This document shows positions 15,590 to 23,901 of a stretch of 64,000 nt of DNA, in pieces; the stretch's first letter is position 1, and the number at the start of each line of letters is the position of its first letter. The notes below the pieces were generated by a model that did no database searches, was not told where the DNA came from, and saw only the letters and a list, made by a program, of their open reading frames with translations. Location of the stretch: contig JAWKKG010000002.1 of NCBI GenBank assembly GCA_041393395.1, positions 930,001 through 994,000 of the forward strand. Direction: 5' to 3'. The stretch comes from JAGQIB01 sp041393395. GTDB lineage: Bacteria; ARS69. Position numbers and translations under genes: made by a program.

Positions 15590-18375
15590 TTCGCGAGACG
15601 ACGAGGACCGGGGCCGCGCCGGCGGAGGTCACTCTCGGCGTGCACGCCGAGGAACTGCAGATCGCGGACTCCGTGGACCGCGTCCTGCAGATCATCGAGC
15701 GGGCGGTCACCGGTAGACCCGGAGTGGGGCAGGCGGCTCTCCACCTCGTGAACTCGGATGGAGAGCTGGTCGCGGCGCGCCCGCTGCAGGGGCCGGCTCA
15801 GAATCTCCACGCCTCGGACGTGCAGCTCGAGGGAATCGCGCGGCGCGCGTTCCGCGAGGGTGCACTCGTGCAGCAGGCGGGCGTGACCGCGGAATCGCTG
15901 TGGGCGTACCCGCTCAAGTCGCCGGAGCGCATCGAGGCGGTCGTCGTGGCGGTCGGCGCGGCGGCGGGTCTGCCCGGCTTCCTGGCGCAGGCGGCGCTCG
16001 CTCTCTATCGCGAGCGGCAGCGTTCGGGCGGGGAGAGTCACACGCACGCGATGGAGGAACGGGCGGCCGATCTCGAACAGGCACTCGAGGTGCTGGACGC
16101 GATCGTCCGGGAAGGCGGCACCGGCACGGTGCTGCGGCGCATCACGTCGGCGGTGGCGGGACTGCCGGGGATCGATCGGGCGACGCTGTGGTCGCTCCGG
16201 GCCGAGGACGGACGTTACGTCGAGGCTGTCGCGAACGGAGCCGGCGGGCCCACCGTGCCCCCGGAGGCGCAGCGGGCCGAGGGATTCGACACGTGGGTGC
16301 GGCGACTGCCGACCTGGGCGGACTTCCGCTGGACGGCGGGCGTTCCGAATCACCGCACGTCACCGGGGCGCGGCGACGCGCTCGTGATCCCGCTGTCGTC
16401 CGCGGACAAGGCGCACCCGCTCGGCTTCTTCCTGGCCCAGCTCGAGTGCGGGCTCGACCGCATGGATGTGGTGGAGGATCTCCGGCGCTGGGCGGCGCTC
16501 GGCCGACAGGCGCTGGAAAGCTTCGACAACACCGGACACGGAGTCCGGAACGTCGAGGAGCTGCGCGAGGAGAAGGAGAAGCTCTCCGAGCTGCATCGCC
16601 TGAAGTCGCAGTTCATCGCGGCGGTGTCGCACGAGCTGCGCACGCCGCTGACCTCGATCACCGCGTACGCGGAGACGCTGCGCTCGAGTCCGGGCGCGAC
16701 CGATCCGGAGACCCAGGACCGCTTCCTGCGCGTGATCTACGACGAGTCGCGACGCCTCACGCGCATCGTGGACGACATCCTCGATCTCGCCACGATGGAC
16801 TCCGGTCGCGTGCGCCTGTCCTGCCGGCGCGTGGAACTCGACGCGCTCGTGCGCGACGTGGTCGACGTGATCTCGCCCCTCGCCGAGGAGCGAACGGTCC
16901 GCGCGACGCTCCCCGAGGACGAAGAGCTCGCGGTTCACGGCGATCCCGATCTCCTGAAGCAGCTGCTGATGAACCTGCTCGAGAACGCGATCAAGTTCAC
17001 CGACCCCGCCGGATCCATCGAGGTCGGAGTCGAGCGCGAGGCTTCCGCGATCCGCGTCTGGGTGCAGGACGACGGTCCGGGCATTCCCGCGGACAAGCTC
17101 GACCTCATCTTCGAGCGCTTCTACCAGATCGACGGATCGAACTCGCGGCGCCACGGCGGGTCCGGACTCGGACTCGCGATCGCCCGGAGCATCACGGCCT
17201 GGCACGACGGCCGCATCTGGGCGGAGAGCAAGTCCGGCCAGGGTTCACGCTTCGTCGTCTCGTTGCCGAGGCTGCGGGCCACGAGCCGTCAGCGCGCTTC
17301 CGAGCCGACCTACGACGGCGCCCCCGTGGACGATCATCGCGTGCCCGAGCTCGTCATCGAGATGATCGGGGAGGTGATGGGCGCCGAGTCGGTGTCGCTG
17401 ATGCTCCCCGAGGAAGATGGCGCGTCGCTCTTCATCCAGGCGGCGATGGGACTGCCCGACGAGGCGATCCGGGTCGCCCGCGTCGCGATCGGCGAGAGCA
17501 TCAGCGGAACGGTGGCGCGGACCGGTGTGCCGATCCTCGTTCCCGATCTGGGCCGCGACGAGCGCTTCGCGCCGAATCCGCACCGTGACCAGTACCGCAC
17601 CAAGTCCTTGATCTCCGTTCCCGTGAAACGTCGCGAGGAGGTTCTCGGAGTGCTGAACGTCACGAACAAGGCGTCCGGCCTCGCGTTCGACGAGAACGAT
17701 CTCGCGTTGCTGATGATGCTCGCGGAGCGCGTCTCGCTCGTGATCTGCAAGCTCAAGGAGTTCGGCGATTCGCGCGACGACGTTCAGCGGATGGAAGAGG
17801 CGCTGCGGGGCGTGATCGACGTGCGACGTCACTACTATCCGTCCGGAGGCTTCTCGCGGCTCGTGATCGACGTCTGCCGCGAGCTCGGGCTCGACGACCA
17901 GGCGACCTCGAAAGTCCACTACGCGTCCATTCTGCGGGATGTCGGCATGACGCGCTTGCCGGAGGGCGTGTACAAGAAGCCCACCGCGCTCTCGGCCGGC
18001 GATCGCGAGCTCATCCGACGGCACCCGGAAGACGGCGCGCGCATGCTGCGCTCGATCGAGTTCCAGTCCGACGTGTTCGAGATCATCCTCGCGCACCACG
18101 AGGAGCCGGACGGCACCGGGTATCCGCGCGGTCTCGCGGACGGGACGATTCCCGTGGGCGCGCGCGTGCTCGGCGTGCTCGACGCATATCACTCGCTCCG
18201 CAGCGGACGACCGTATCGGAGCGCGGTGCGACGCCAGGAAGCCATCGAAGAGCTCCGCCGGAACGCGGGCGGACAGTTCGATCCCGAAGTCGTGGAGGCG
18301 CTCGTCCGGGTGCTCTCGCGACTCGGGAGCTCGGAGGCGGGCAAGCAGCCCGAGGAGGCAGGAAACCGGTCATGA
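15586..18375 (+). CDS. Hybrid sensor: GAF-like / histidine kinase / GAF / HD-GYP-like domain
   Basis: Large cytosolic sensor of 929 residues without membrane helices. The order is: an N-terminal GAF-like region (about 10-150), a second GAF-like region (about 160-315), a coiled coil, HisKA with phosphoacceptor H349 (AVSHELRTPLTSITAYAETL), HATPase (N-box NLLENAIKFTD; G-boxes DDGPGIP and GGSGLGLAIA), a third clear GAF domain (about 590-720) and a C-terminal HD-GYP-like domain (about 740-915). The latter keeps HHEEPDGTGYP and DAYHSL but has ILRDVGM where active enzymes have a His-Asp pair (HDIGK), so cyclic di-GMP hydrolysis is doubtful. TTG start overlapping the upstream stop, good GGGGAGG site; its stop overlaps the next receiver gene (ATGA). 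Confidence 0.9.
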   Translation: MIRETTRTGAAPAEVTLGVHAEELQIADSVDRVLQIIERAVTGRPGVGQAALHLVNSDGELVAARPLQGPAQNLHASDVQLEGIARRAFREGALVQQAGVTAESLWAYPLKSPERIEAVVVAVGAAAGLPGFLAQAALALYRERQRSGGESHTHAMEERAADLEQALEVLDAIVREGGTGTVLRRITSAVAGLPGIDRATLWSLRAEDGRYVEAVANGAGGPTVPPEAQRAEGFDTWVRRLPTWADFRWTAGVPNHRTSPGRGDALVIPLSSADKAHPLGFFLAQLECGLDRMDVVEDLRRWAALGRQALESFDNTGHGVRNVEELREEKEKLSELHRLKSQFIAAVSHELRTPLTSITAYAETLRSSPGATDPETQDRFLRVIYDESRRLTRIVDDILDLATMDSGRVRLSCRRVELDALVRDVVDVISPLAEERTVRATLPEDEELAVHGDPDLLKQLLMNLLENAIKFTDPAGSIEVGVEREASAIRVWVQDDGPGIPADKLDLIFERFYQIDGSNSRRHGGSGLGLAIARSITAWHDGRIWAESKSGQGSRFVVSLPRLRATSRQRASEPTYDGAPVDDHRVPELVIEMIGEVMGAESVSLMLPEEDGASLFIQAAMGLPDEAIRVARVAIGESISGTVARTGVPILVPDLGRDERFAPNPHRDQYRTKSLISVPVKRREEVLGVLNVTNKASGLAFDENDLALLMMLAERVSLVICKLKEFGDSRDDVQRMEEALRGVIDVRRHYYPSGGFSRLVIDVCRELGLDDQATSKVHYASILRDVGMTRLPEGVYKKPTALSAGDRELIRRHPEDGARMLRSIEFQSDVFEIILAHHEEPDGTGYPRGLADGTIPVGARVLGVLDAYHSLRSGRPYRSAVRRQEAIEELRRNAGGQFDPEVVEALVRVLSRLGSSEAGKQPEEAGNRS

Positions 18376-18752
18376 ACAAGGGGAAGATCCTCGTCGTAGA
18401 CGACGAGAACTACATCCTCCACATCCTGGACTTCAGTCTGGGTGCGGAGGGGTACGAGGTGATCACCGCGGAAGACGGGGAGGAGGCGGTCCGCAAGGCG
18501 CGGGAGGAGCGTCCGGATCTCGTCGTGCTCGACGTGATGATGCCGAAGATGGACGGGTTCGAGGCCTGCCGCGCGATCAAGCGCGATCCGGAGATCGCCG
18601 GTACGCCGGTCATCCTCCTGTCCGCCAAGGCGCGCGACGTGGACCAGAAGCAGGGCTACGAGGCCGGCGCCGACGACTACATCACGAAGCCGTTCAGCCC
18701 GGGTCGTCTCGTGGAGCGCGTCCACGGACTGCTGAAGACGAACGCGTCCTGA
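18372..18752 (+). CDS. CheY-like single-domain response regulator
   Basis: Stand-alone receiver of 126 residues with acidic pocket D10 D11, phosphoacceptor D54 (VVLDVMMPKMDG), and conserved K106 (YITKPFSP). No output domain is attached, so it should act through protein-protein contact. It is translationally coupled to the kinase gene by an ATGA overlap and is the third member of the cassette. A phosphorelay with the kinase and the upstream receiver-GGDDF protein is the natural inference. Confidence 0.92.
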   Translation: MNKGKILVVDDENYILHILDFSLGAEGYEVITAEDGEEAVRKAREERPDLVVLDVMMPKMDGFEACRAIKRDPEIAGTPVILLSAKARDVDQKQGYEAGADDYITKPFSPGRLVERVHGLLKTNAS

Positions 18753-18817
18753 CGGATCGCGACGCGACCCGCTGCGGCGAGGTTGCGTTCGCGGTCCGGT
18801 CGGCGCATCCTCCGGCC

Positions 18818-19147
18818 ATGGCCTTCGACGAGGGACTCGCGCACCGGATTCGCGAGATCATGCAGGACCGCCAGGACGTGTCCGAGCGGCGGATGTTCGG
18901 CGGGCTCGCGTTTCTCGTGAACGGCAACATGGCCGTCGGCGTGGTGAAGGACGAGCTGATGGTGCGCGTCGGGCCCGATGACTACGAGTCGGCGCTCGGA
19001 CAGCCGCACGCGCGCGAGATGGACTTCACCGGACGGGCGTTGCGTGGCTTCGTGTACGTGGACGAAGCCGGCATCTCGGAGGACGAGGACCTCTCCACCT
19101 GGGTCGAACGCGCGATCGCGTTCGCCGGGTCACTTCCCCGGAAGTAG
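18818..19147 (+). CDS. TfoX N-terminal domain protein
   Basis: Small protein of 109 residues consisting only of the TfoX N-terminal domain. The family signature is visible as SERRMFGGLAFLVNGNMAVG followed by VVKDELMVRVG. In gamma-proteobacteria two-domain TfoX controls competence genes; single-domain relatives are widespread and of unknown function. It ends two bases before the convergent DUF3465 gene, so the two transcripts must overlap at their 3' ends. ATG start chosen as the first in-frame start. Confidence 0.88.
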   Translation: MAFDEGLAHRIREIMQDRQDVSERRMFGGLAFLVNGNMAVGVVKDELMVRVGPDDYESALGQPHAREMDFTGRALRGFVYVDEAGISEDEDLSTWVERAIAFAGSLPRK

Positions 19148-19149
19148 GG

Positions 19150-19611
19150 CTACTCCACCCGTTTTCCGTCGTGTTCGATCCAGCCGCCCGGGTGCTTCCC
19201 CTGCGGGTCGTGATGCGTCCAGTGCACCACGCCTCCCCGATCGTTCCACTCGTACTGGCCCCGCAGCGAGATCGGATCCCCCTTCTCCAGATTCTCCACG
19301 CGCTCCGCGAGATCGATGTTGTGCGCCACGAGCACCGTGGAACCGCTGCTCAATCGCACGATGAAGCGCTGGTGGCGATCGCCCTCGTTGTCGTCGGGCA
19401 GGATCCGATCGATCGTGCCGGACGTCTCCACGAGCACGCCCGATTCCTGGTTCGCGAACGCCTCGGCGATCCGGGCCGCCCCGGAATCCACGCCGGTCGC
19501 CGGGGCGTCGGGAGTGCCGGCCGAGGGCTCGGGCGGCGGCGTGGGGGTCTGCCACCACAGGATCGCGGCGGCGACCGCGAGGGCCAGAAAGAGTCGGATC
19601 GTCCGGTTCAT
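19150..19611 (-). CDS. Exported DUF3465 protein
   Basis: Protein of 153 residues with an N-terminal hydrophobic segment (LFLALAVAAAILWW) that is a signal peptide or anchor, then a Pro-rich linker. The DUF3465 domain follows (about 45-153), with its characteristic GTIDRILPDDNEGDRHQRFI, VAHNIDLAERVENLEKGD and VHWTHHDPQGKHPGGWIEH stretches. Family function is unknown; the fold is likely an OB-like barrel. Its start overlaps the stop of the upstream aldolase gene by four bases, so both are co-translated, though no shared role is obvious. Confidence 0.88.
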   Translation of the reverse strand: MNRTIRLFLALAVAAAILWWQTPTPPPEPSAGTPDAPATGVDSGAARIAEAFANQESGVLVETSGTIDRILPDDNEGDRHQRFIVRLSSGSTVLVAHNIDLAERVENLEKGDPISLRGQYEWNDRGGVVHWTHHDPQGKHPGGWIEHDGKRVE

Positions 19612-20249
19612 GACCTGTGTGCTCTCCTCCAGGCGTCGCGGGTGCGGTGCGCGGCGCCCTCGACGCTCTCCGGCGTGAACCCGGGCGCGAACACTTCGCT
19701 CCCGACCCCGACCGCCACCGCGCCTGCGTCCACGTAGTCGGCGAACGTGTCGATCGCGGGGCCGCTCGTGGGCACGAGCGGGATGTGCGGCAACGGCCCC
19801 CGGATCTTGCGCAGGAAGTCCGGTCCGCCGAGCGGTCCCGACGGGAACACCTTCACGAGCTTCGCGCCGGCGCGATGAGCCGCGAGGATCTCCGTGGCCG
19901 ATCCGCCGCCCGGGATCGCGAGCATACCCAGTCGGTGCGCTTCGGCGACGACCGCCGGATCCAGCACGGGCGACATCGCGAAGCGGGCGCCGGCCTCCGC
20001 CACGGCCCGGACGTCGTCCACCGTGAGCACGGTCCCGGCGCCGACGAGCGCGTCGGCGTCGGCGGCCAGCGTGCGGATGGCCTCCAGGGCGCCGGGCGTG
20101 GTCAGCGTGATCTCGAGCAGGGGCAGACCGCCGCGGCGGGCGGCACGACACAGGTCGAGCAGGGGCGCGCCGGCTCCGAGTCGCACGGCGAGGAACACGC
20201 CGTCCGCGAGGACGGCCCGATGCGTCGCGTCGACCCGGGAATCGCTCAT
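19608..20249 (-). CDS. KDPG/KHG-type class I aldolase
   Basis: Cytosolic aldolase of 213 residues of the 2-keto-3-deoxy-6-phosphogluconate / 4-hydroxy-2-oxoglutarate aldolase family, which splits such sugar acids to pyruvate and an aldehyde. The general-base glutamate lies in PLLEITLTTPGA (E46), followed by VGAGTVLT, and the Schiff-base lysine is K133 in KLVKVFPSGPLGG. The 200-220 residue length is normal. The usual Entner-Doudoroff partner gene edd is not in the window, so the true substrate is open. It overlaps the downstream DUF3465 gene. Confidence 0.88.
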   Translation of the reverse strand: MSDSRVDATHRAVLADGVFLAVRLGAGAPLLDLCRAARRGGLPLLEITLTTPGALEAIRTLAADADALVGAGTVLTVDDVRAVAEAGARFAMSPVLDPAVVAEAHRLGMLAIPGGGSATEILAAHRAGAKLVKVFPSGPLGGPDFLRKIRGPLPHIPLVPTSGPAIDTFADYVDAGAVAVGVGSEVFAPGFTPESVEGAAHRTRDAWRRAHRS

Positions 20250-20385
20250 GACGGGATCCTACGGGAACGGCGAAGCGGCGGCGAGAGCGAAGCGGCGTGC
20301 CGACGACGACATCCGCGATACCGACGCCGCCGGGACCGCTCGCGTCCCCGTTCGGTGCTATCCTCCCCCGCCTCCGGGAGGAACC

Positions 20386-22857
20386 GTGTCCGTACTCACC
20401 TCGCCCGCGCCCCGCCTCCGCGAGCCGAACGTCGCCGGTGCCATCGCCGACGTCGCGCTGCCCGTTCCCGTGCGCTCCACGTTCGCGTACCGGATTCCGG
20501 AAGCGATGCGGCCGCGCCTGCGCACGGGGTGTCGTGTTCTCGTCCCGTTCGGATCGCGATTGCAGCTCGGCTTCGTGGTCGGGTTCGACCCGCCGGACGC
20601 GCCGGCCGAGCTCAAGTCCATCCACACGCAGGTGGATCTCCGACCTCTCGCGGACGACGAGCTCCTGACCCTGACCCGCTGGCTGGCGGATCGCACGCTG
20701 TGTTCCTGGGGGGAGGCGCTCAAGGCGTCGTTGCCGGGATTCTCCGCGCCGAAGCGCGAAAAGGTGCTCTCGCTCGGCAAGTCCGCGACCGCGGATCTGT
20801 TCGGCGCCATGGCGCAGGCGTCGGTGGCGGATCGCATCGTCGACGTCGTGGGGGAGAGCGGAGAGCTGTCGCTGTCGTCGCTCGCTCGCGCGCTCGGCGT
20901 GCGCACCACCGAGCTGAAGGACGAGCTGCAGCGACTCGTTCGCTCCAAGCGGTTGCGACTCGCGGAGCGCGTCTCCGAGCCGGCGCCGGCGGGACCGCCG
21001 CGATGGAAGGTCGTGCGGCTCGCCGAGGGCGCCGACGCGGACGAGCTCGAGTCGCTCGCCCGTCGCGCACCGGTGCAGGCGCGTTGCGTGGAGCACCTGC
21101 GCGAGGCGGGCGGCGAGATGCCGCTGCGCGATCTCGCGGAGGCGGTGGCGGGGGCGCGGCCGGCGGTGAAGCGCCTCGCGGAACGTGGACTCGCGGCGGT
21201 GACGATGGAGGAGTGGGAGGGACGCGGCGGGGAGCACGTCGTACGCGTCGCGCGGCCGACTCCGAATCCGGATCAGGCGGCCGCGATCGAACGGATCACG
21301 GCGGCGCTGCGCGGGGGCGCGAACACGTCGTTCCTGCTGCACGGCGTGACCGGCAGCGGCAAGACCGAGGTGTACCTCCGCGCGATGGAGGAGGCGCGCC
21401 GGCTCGGCAAGCAGTCCATCATTCTCGTGCCGGAGATCACGCTCACGCCGCAGACGGTCGCCCGCCTGCGCGGGCGATTCGGCGGTCGCGCCGCCGTGCT
21501 GCACTCGCGCCTCTCCGACTCGGAGCGACGTCGCACCTGGTGGGCCGCCCGTCAGGGCCGATTCGACGTGGTGCTCGGTCCGCGCTCGGCGATCTTCACG
21601 CCGCTCCCCGCGCTCGGGCTCGTGGTGATCGACGAGGAACACGACGGCGCCTACAAGCAGGAAGACGCGCCGCGCTACCACGCGCGGGACGTCGCGCTCG
21701 AACGCGCCCGACGCTGCGGCGCGGTGGTGGTGCTCGGCACCGCCACGCCGGACGTGGAAACGTACACGTCGGCGGAAGCGGGAGAGCACGAACTGCTCCG
21801 CCTGCCGGCGCGCGTGTCGAGCCTGCCGCTGCCGGGCGTGCGCCTCGTGGACGTACGCTCCGAGCGCGGACTGTTCTCGCCCGAGCTCGTGGCCGCCATC
21901 CGGGAGCGCGTGGGTCGCAAGGAGCAGGTGATCCTGTTCCTGAACCGGCGCGGTTTCAGTCCGTTCGTCCAGTGCGTGGGATGCGGAGAACCGATTCGCT
22001 GCGGCCAGTGCGCGGTGTCGCTCACGTGGCACAAGCCCGAGAACGCGCTTCGTTGCCACTACTGCGACCACGAGGAGCCGATGCCGGGCGCGTGCCCGAG
22101 CTGCGGCGGCAAGCTGTTCCAGCGCGGCGCCGGCACGCAGCGCGTCGAGGAAGAGCTCGCGACCGCGATTCCCGGCGCGCGAATCGCGCGGCTCGACTCC
22201 GATTCCGTACGTCGGGTCGGCGCGCACGAGGAGATCCTCGGCCGCTTCCTCGAGGGCGAGATCGACATCCTGCTCGGAACCCAGATGGTCGCGAAGGGAC
22301 TCGACTTTCCTCGCGTGACGCTGGTCGGCGTGATCAACGCGGACACCGGACTCCACCTGCCGGACTGGCGCGCGACCGAGCGGACGTTCCAGCTGCTCGC
22401 GCAGGTGTCGGGCCGCGCGGGCCGCAGCGAGCTGGGCGGCGAGGTGCTCGTTCAGACGCGATGCCCGGAGCATGCGTGCCTGAAGGCCGCCGCCGCGCAC
22501 GACGACGCCGCGTTCCGGGAGGAGGAGATCCCCCAGCGGCGGGAGCTGCGCTACCCGCCGTTCGCGCGACTCGCGGCGATTCTCGTGCGCGGGCCGAGCC
22601 TGCCGCGAGTGGAGCGCGCGGCGGAGGAGATCGCGCGGCGGATCGAGGCCTACGAGAGCGAGGCGCGGGGCTGGCTGCGCGTGCTCGGGCCGGCGGAAGC
22701 GGCCATCGCGCGCCTGCGGGGGAAGCACCGGGTGCGCATCCTCGTGAAGGGCGAGCACCGGGACGACGTGCGCCGCGCCGCGGCCCGAGCGATCGAGCCC
22801 CCCGGTTTCCCCGGCGTCGAGGTGATCGTCGACGTCGATCCGATGGACATGCTCTAG
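20386..22857 (+). CDS. priA: Primosomal replication restart helicase PriA
   Basis: PriA (823 residues) reloads the replicative helicase at stalled forks. The N-terminal 3' DNA-binding domain (ADVALPVPVRSTFAYRIPEA, VPFGSRLQLGFVVG) is followed by helicase lobe 1 with Walker A GVTGSGKTEVYL and the DEEH box. Eight zinc-binding cysteines follow (CVGCGEPIRCGQC and CHYCDHEEPMPGACPSC). Lobe 2 has LGTQMVAKGLDFPRV, SGRAGR and a C-terminal domain. GTG start with GGGAGGAA upstream; an open frame continues further 5' but runs into the divergent aldolase gene. Confidence 0.96.
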   Translation: MSVLTSPAPRLREPNVAGAIADVALPVPVRSTFAYRIPEAMRPRLRTGCRVLVPFGSRLQLGFVVGFDPPDAPAELKSIHTQVDLRPLADDELLTLTRWLADRTLCSWGEALKASLPGFSAPKREKVLSLGKSATADLFGAMAQASVADRIVDVVGESGELSLSSLARALGVRTTELKDELQRLVRSKRLRLAERVSEPAPAGPPRWKVVRLAEGADADELESLARRAPVQARCVEHLREAGGEMPLRDLAEAVAGARPAVKRLAERGLAAVTMEEWEGRGGEHVVRVARPTPNPDQAAAIERITAALRGGANTSFLLHGVTGSGKTEVYLRAMEEARRLGKQSIILVPEITLTPQTVARLRGRFGGRAAVLHSRLSDSERRRTWWAARQGRFDVVLGPRSAIFTPLPALGLVVIDEEHDGAYKQEDAPRYHARDVALERARRCGAVVVLGTATPDVETYTSAEAGEHELLRLPARVSSLPLPGVRLVDVRSERGLFSPELVAAIRERVGRKEQVILFLNRRGFSPFVQCVGCGEPIRCGQCAVSLTWHKPENALRCHYCDHEEPMPGACPSCGGKLFQRGAGTQRVEEELATAIPGARIARLDSDSVRRVGAHEEILGRFLEGEIDILLGTQMVAKGLDFPRVTLVGVINADTGLHLPDWRATERTFQLLAQVSGRAGRSELGGEVLVQTRCPEHACLKAAAAHDDAAFREEEIPQRRELRYPPFARLAAILVRGPSLPRVERAAEEIARRIEAYESEARGWLRVLGPAEAAIARLRGKHRVRILVKGEHRDDVRRAAARAIEPPGFPGVEVIVDVDPMDML

Positions 22858-22923
22858 GCCGATTCCGGCGGTTTCGCCGACCCGTGGTCGCCGGATACAC
22901 TCGCGACAACCGGGAGGCGGACC

Positions 22924-23811
22924 ATGCGAATCGGAATCTCGCTCGTGGCGGCCGGGCTGGCGATCGCGTCGCCGGCGTTCGCGCAGTCGTTCAACGTGGA
23001 CTTCGGATCGGCGAACGCGCCGGGATCCGCGTACGGCGCGGTCGGCGCCACCGGCGCGTGGAACCTCGTGGGTGTGCTGCCTCCCGCGCAGCGGCAGTCG
23101 CTGATCGACCTGCAAGGCGGACCCTCGAACGCGCGCATCTACATGATCGGCGGGACCGCGCTCCTCGAAGCGGACGATCCGGCCACCACCGGCGACGACG
23201 AATCGCTGCTCGACGACATGCTCATCGGGTTCAACGATCCCGTGGACGTGTGCGTGTGGGTCGAAGGACTCACGAACGGCACCTACGGCGTGATCCTGTA
23301 CGCGATGACGCCGAACGAAGCAGCGCGCACGTGTAGCACGCGCGTGGACGATTCGCCCCAGCCGCCCACGGAGGTCGGCGGCGCGTGGCCCGGGCAGCAC
23401 GAAGAGCTCGTGACGTACTCGACGTTTCCCGTCGGCGTCACGAACGGGACGATCGGGCTCCACTCGGGGCTCTGGGGCGCGAACTTCCAGTCCGGCCTGA
23501 ACGGACTCCAGCTGATCGACCTGAGCGGAACGTCGGCGCCGCTCGACGTTCCCGAGGGCGCATCGCTGCGCACGTACCCGAATCCCTCGCGCGCCGCGCA
23601 ACGTCTCGAGTGGCGCGGCGCGGGCTCGCTCGAAATCGTCGACGTTTCCGGACGCGTGATCTGGAACGCGCCGGGAGTCGCCACGGTCGAGGGGCGCGTC
23701 ACCCGCTGGGACGGCACCGATCGCGCGGGACGTCGCGTGCCGGCGGGCGTGTACTTCGCGCGTGTGGCGGGCAGCGAGCGGGCGGCGATCAAGCTGGTCC
23801 GTCTGGACTGA
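22924..23811 (+). CDS. Exported protein with FlgD-like C-terminal sorting domain
   Basis: Secreted protein of 295 residues. The signal peptide ends SPAFAQ (about residue 21). The body (22-200) is an unrecognised beta-rich domain with four cysteines or fewer and many Gly/Asn turns. The last 80 residues form a FlgD-like/type IX-style C-terminal domain: LRTYPNPSRAAQRLEW, IVDVSGRVIWNA and VPAGVYFARVAGSE. In Bacteroidota and relatives such tails direct secretion across the outer membrane. The promoter-proximal ribosome site GGGAGG supports the ATG. It precedes another exported protein with the same type of tail. Confidence 0.8.
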   Translation: MRIGISLVAAGLAIASPAFAQSFNVDFGSANAPGSAYGAVGATGAWNLVGVLPPAQRQSLIDLQGGPSNARIYMIGGTALLEADDPATTGDDESLLDDMLIGFNDPVDVCVWVEGLTNGTYGVILYAMTPNEAARTCSTRVDDSPQPPTEVGGAWPGQHEELVTYSTFPVGVTNGTIGLHSGLWGANFQSGLNGLQLIDLSGTSAPLDVPEGASLRTYPNPSRAAQRLEWRGAGSLEIVDVSGRVIWNAPGVATVEGRVTRWDGTDRAGRRVPAGVYFARVAGSERAAIKLVRLD

Positions 23812-23901
23812 CGGCGCGGGACACGCCGGGCCGGAGCGCCGGTGCGGTATCATCGTCGGATCGCGCGCCCTCTGTCCGAGGACCGCATTCCCGGAGTCCG
23901 C

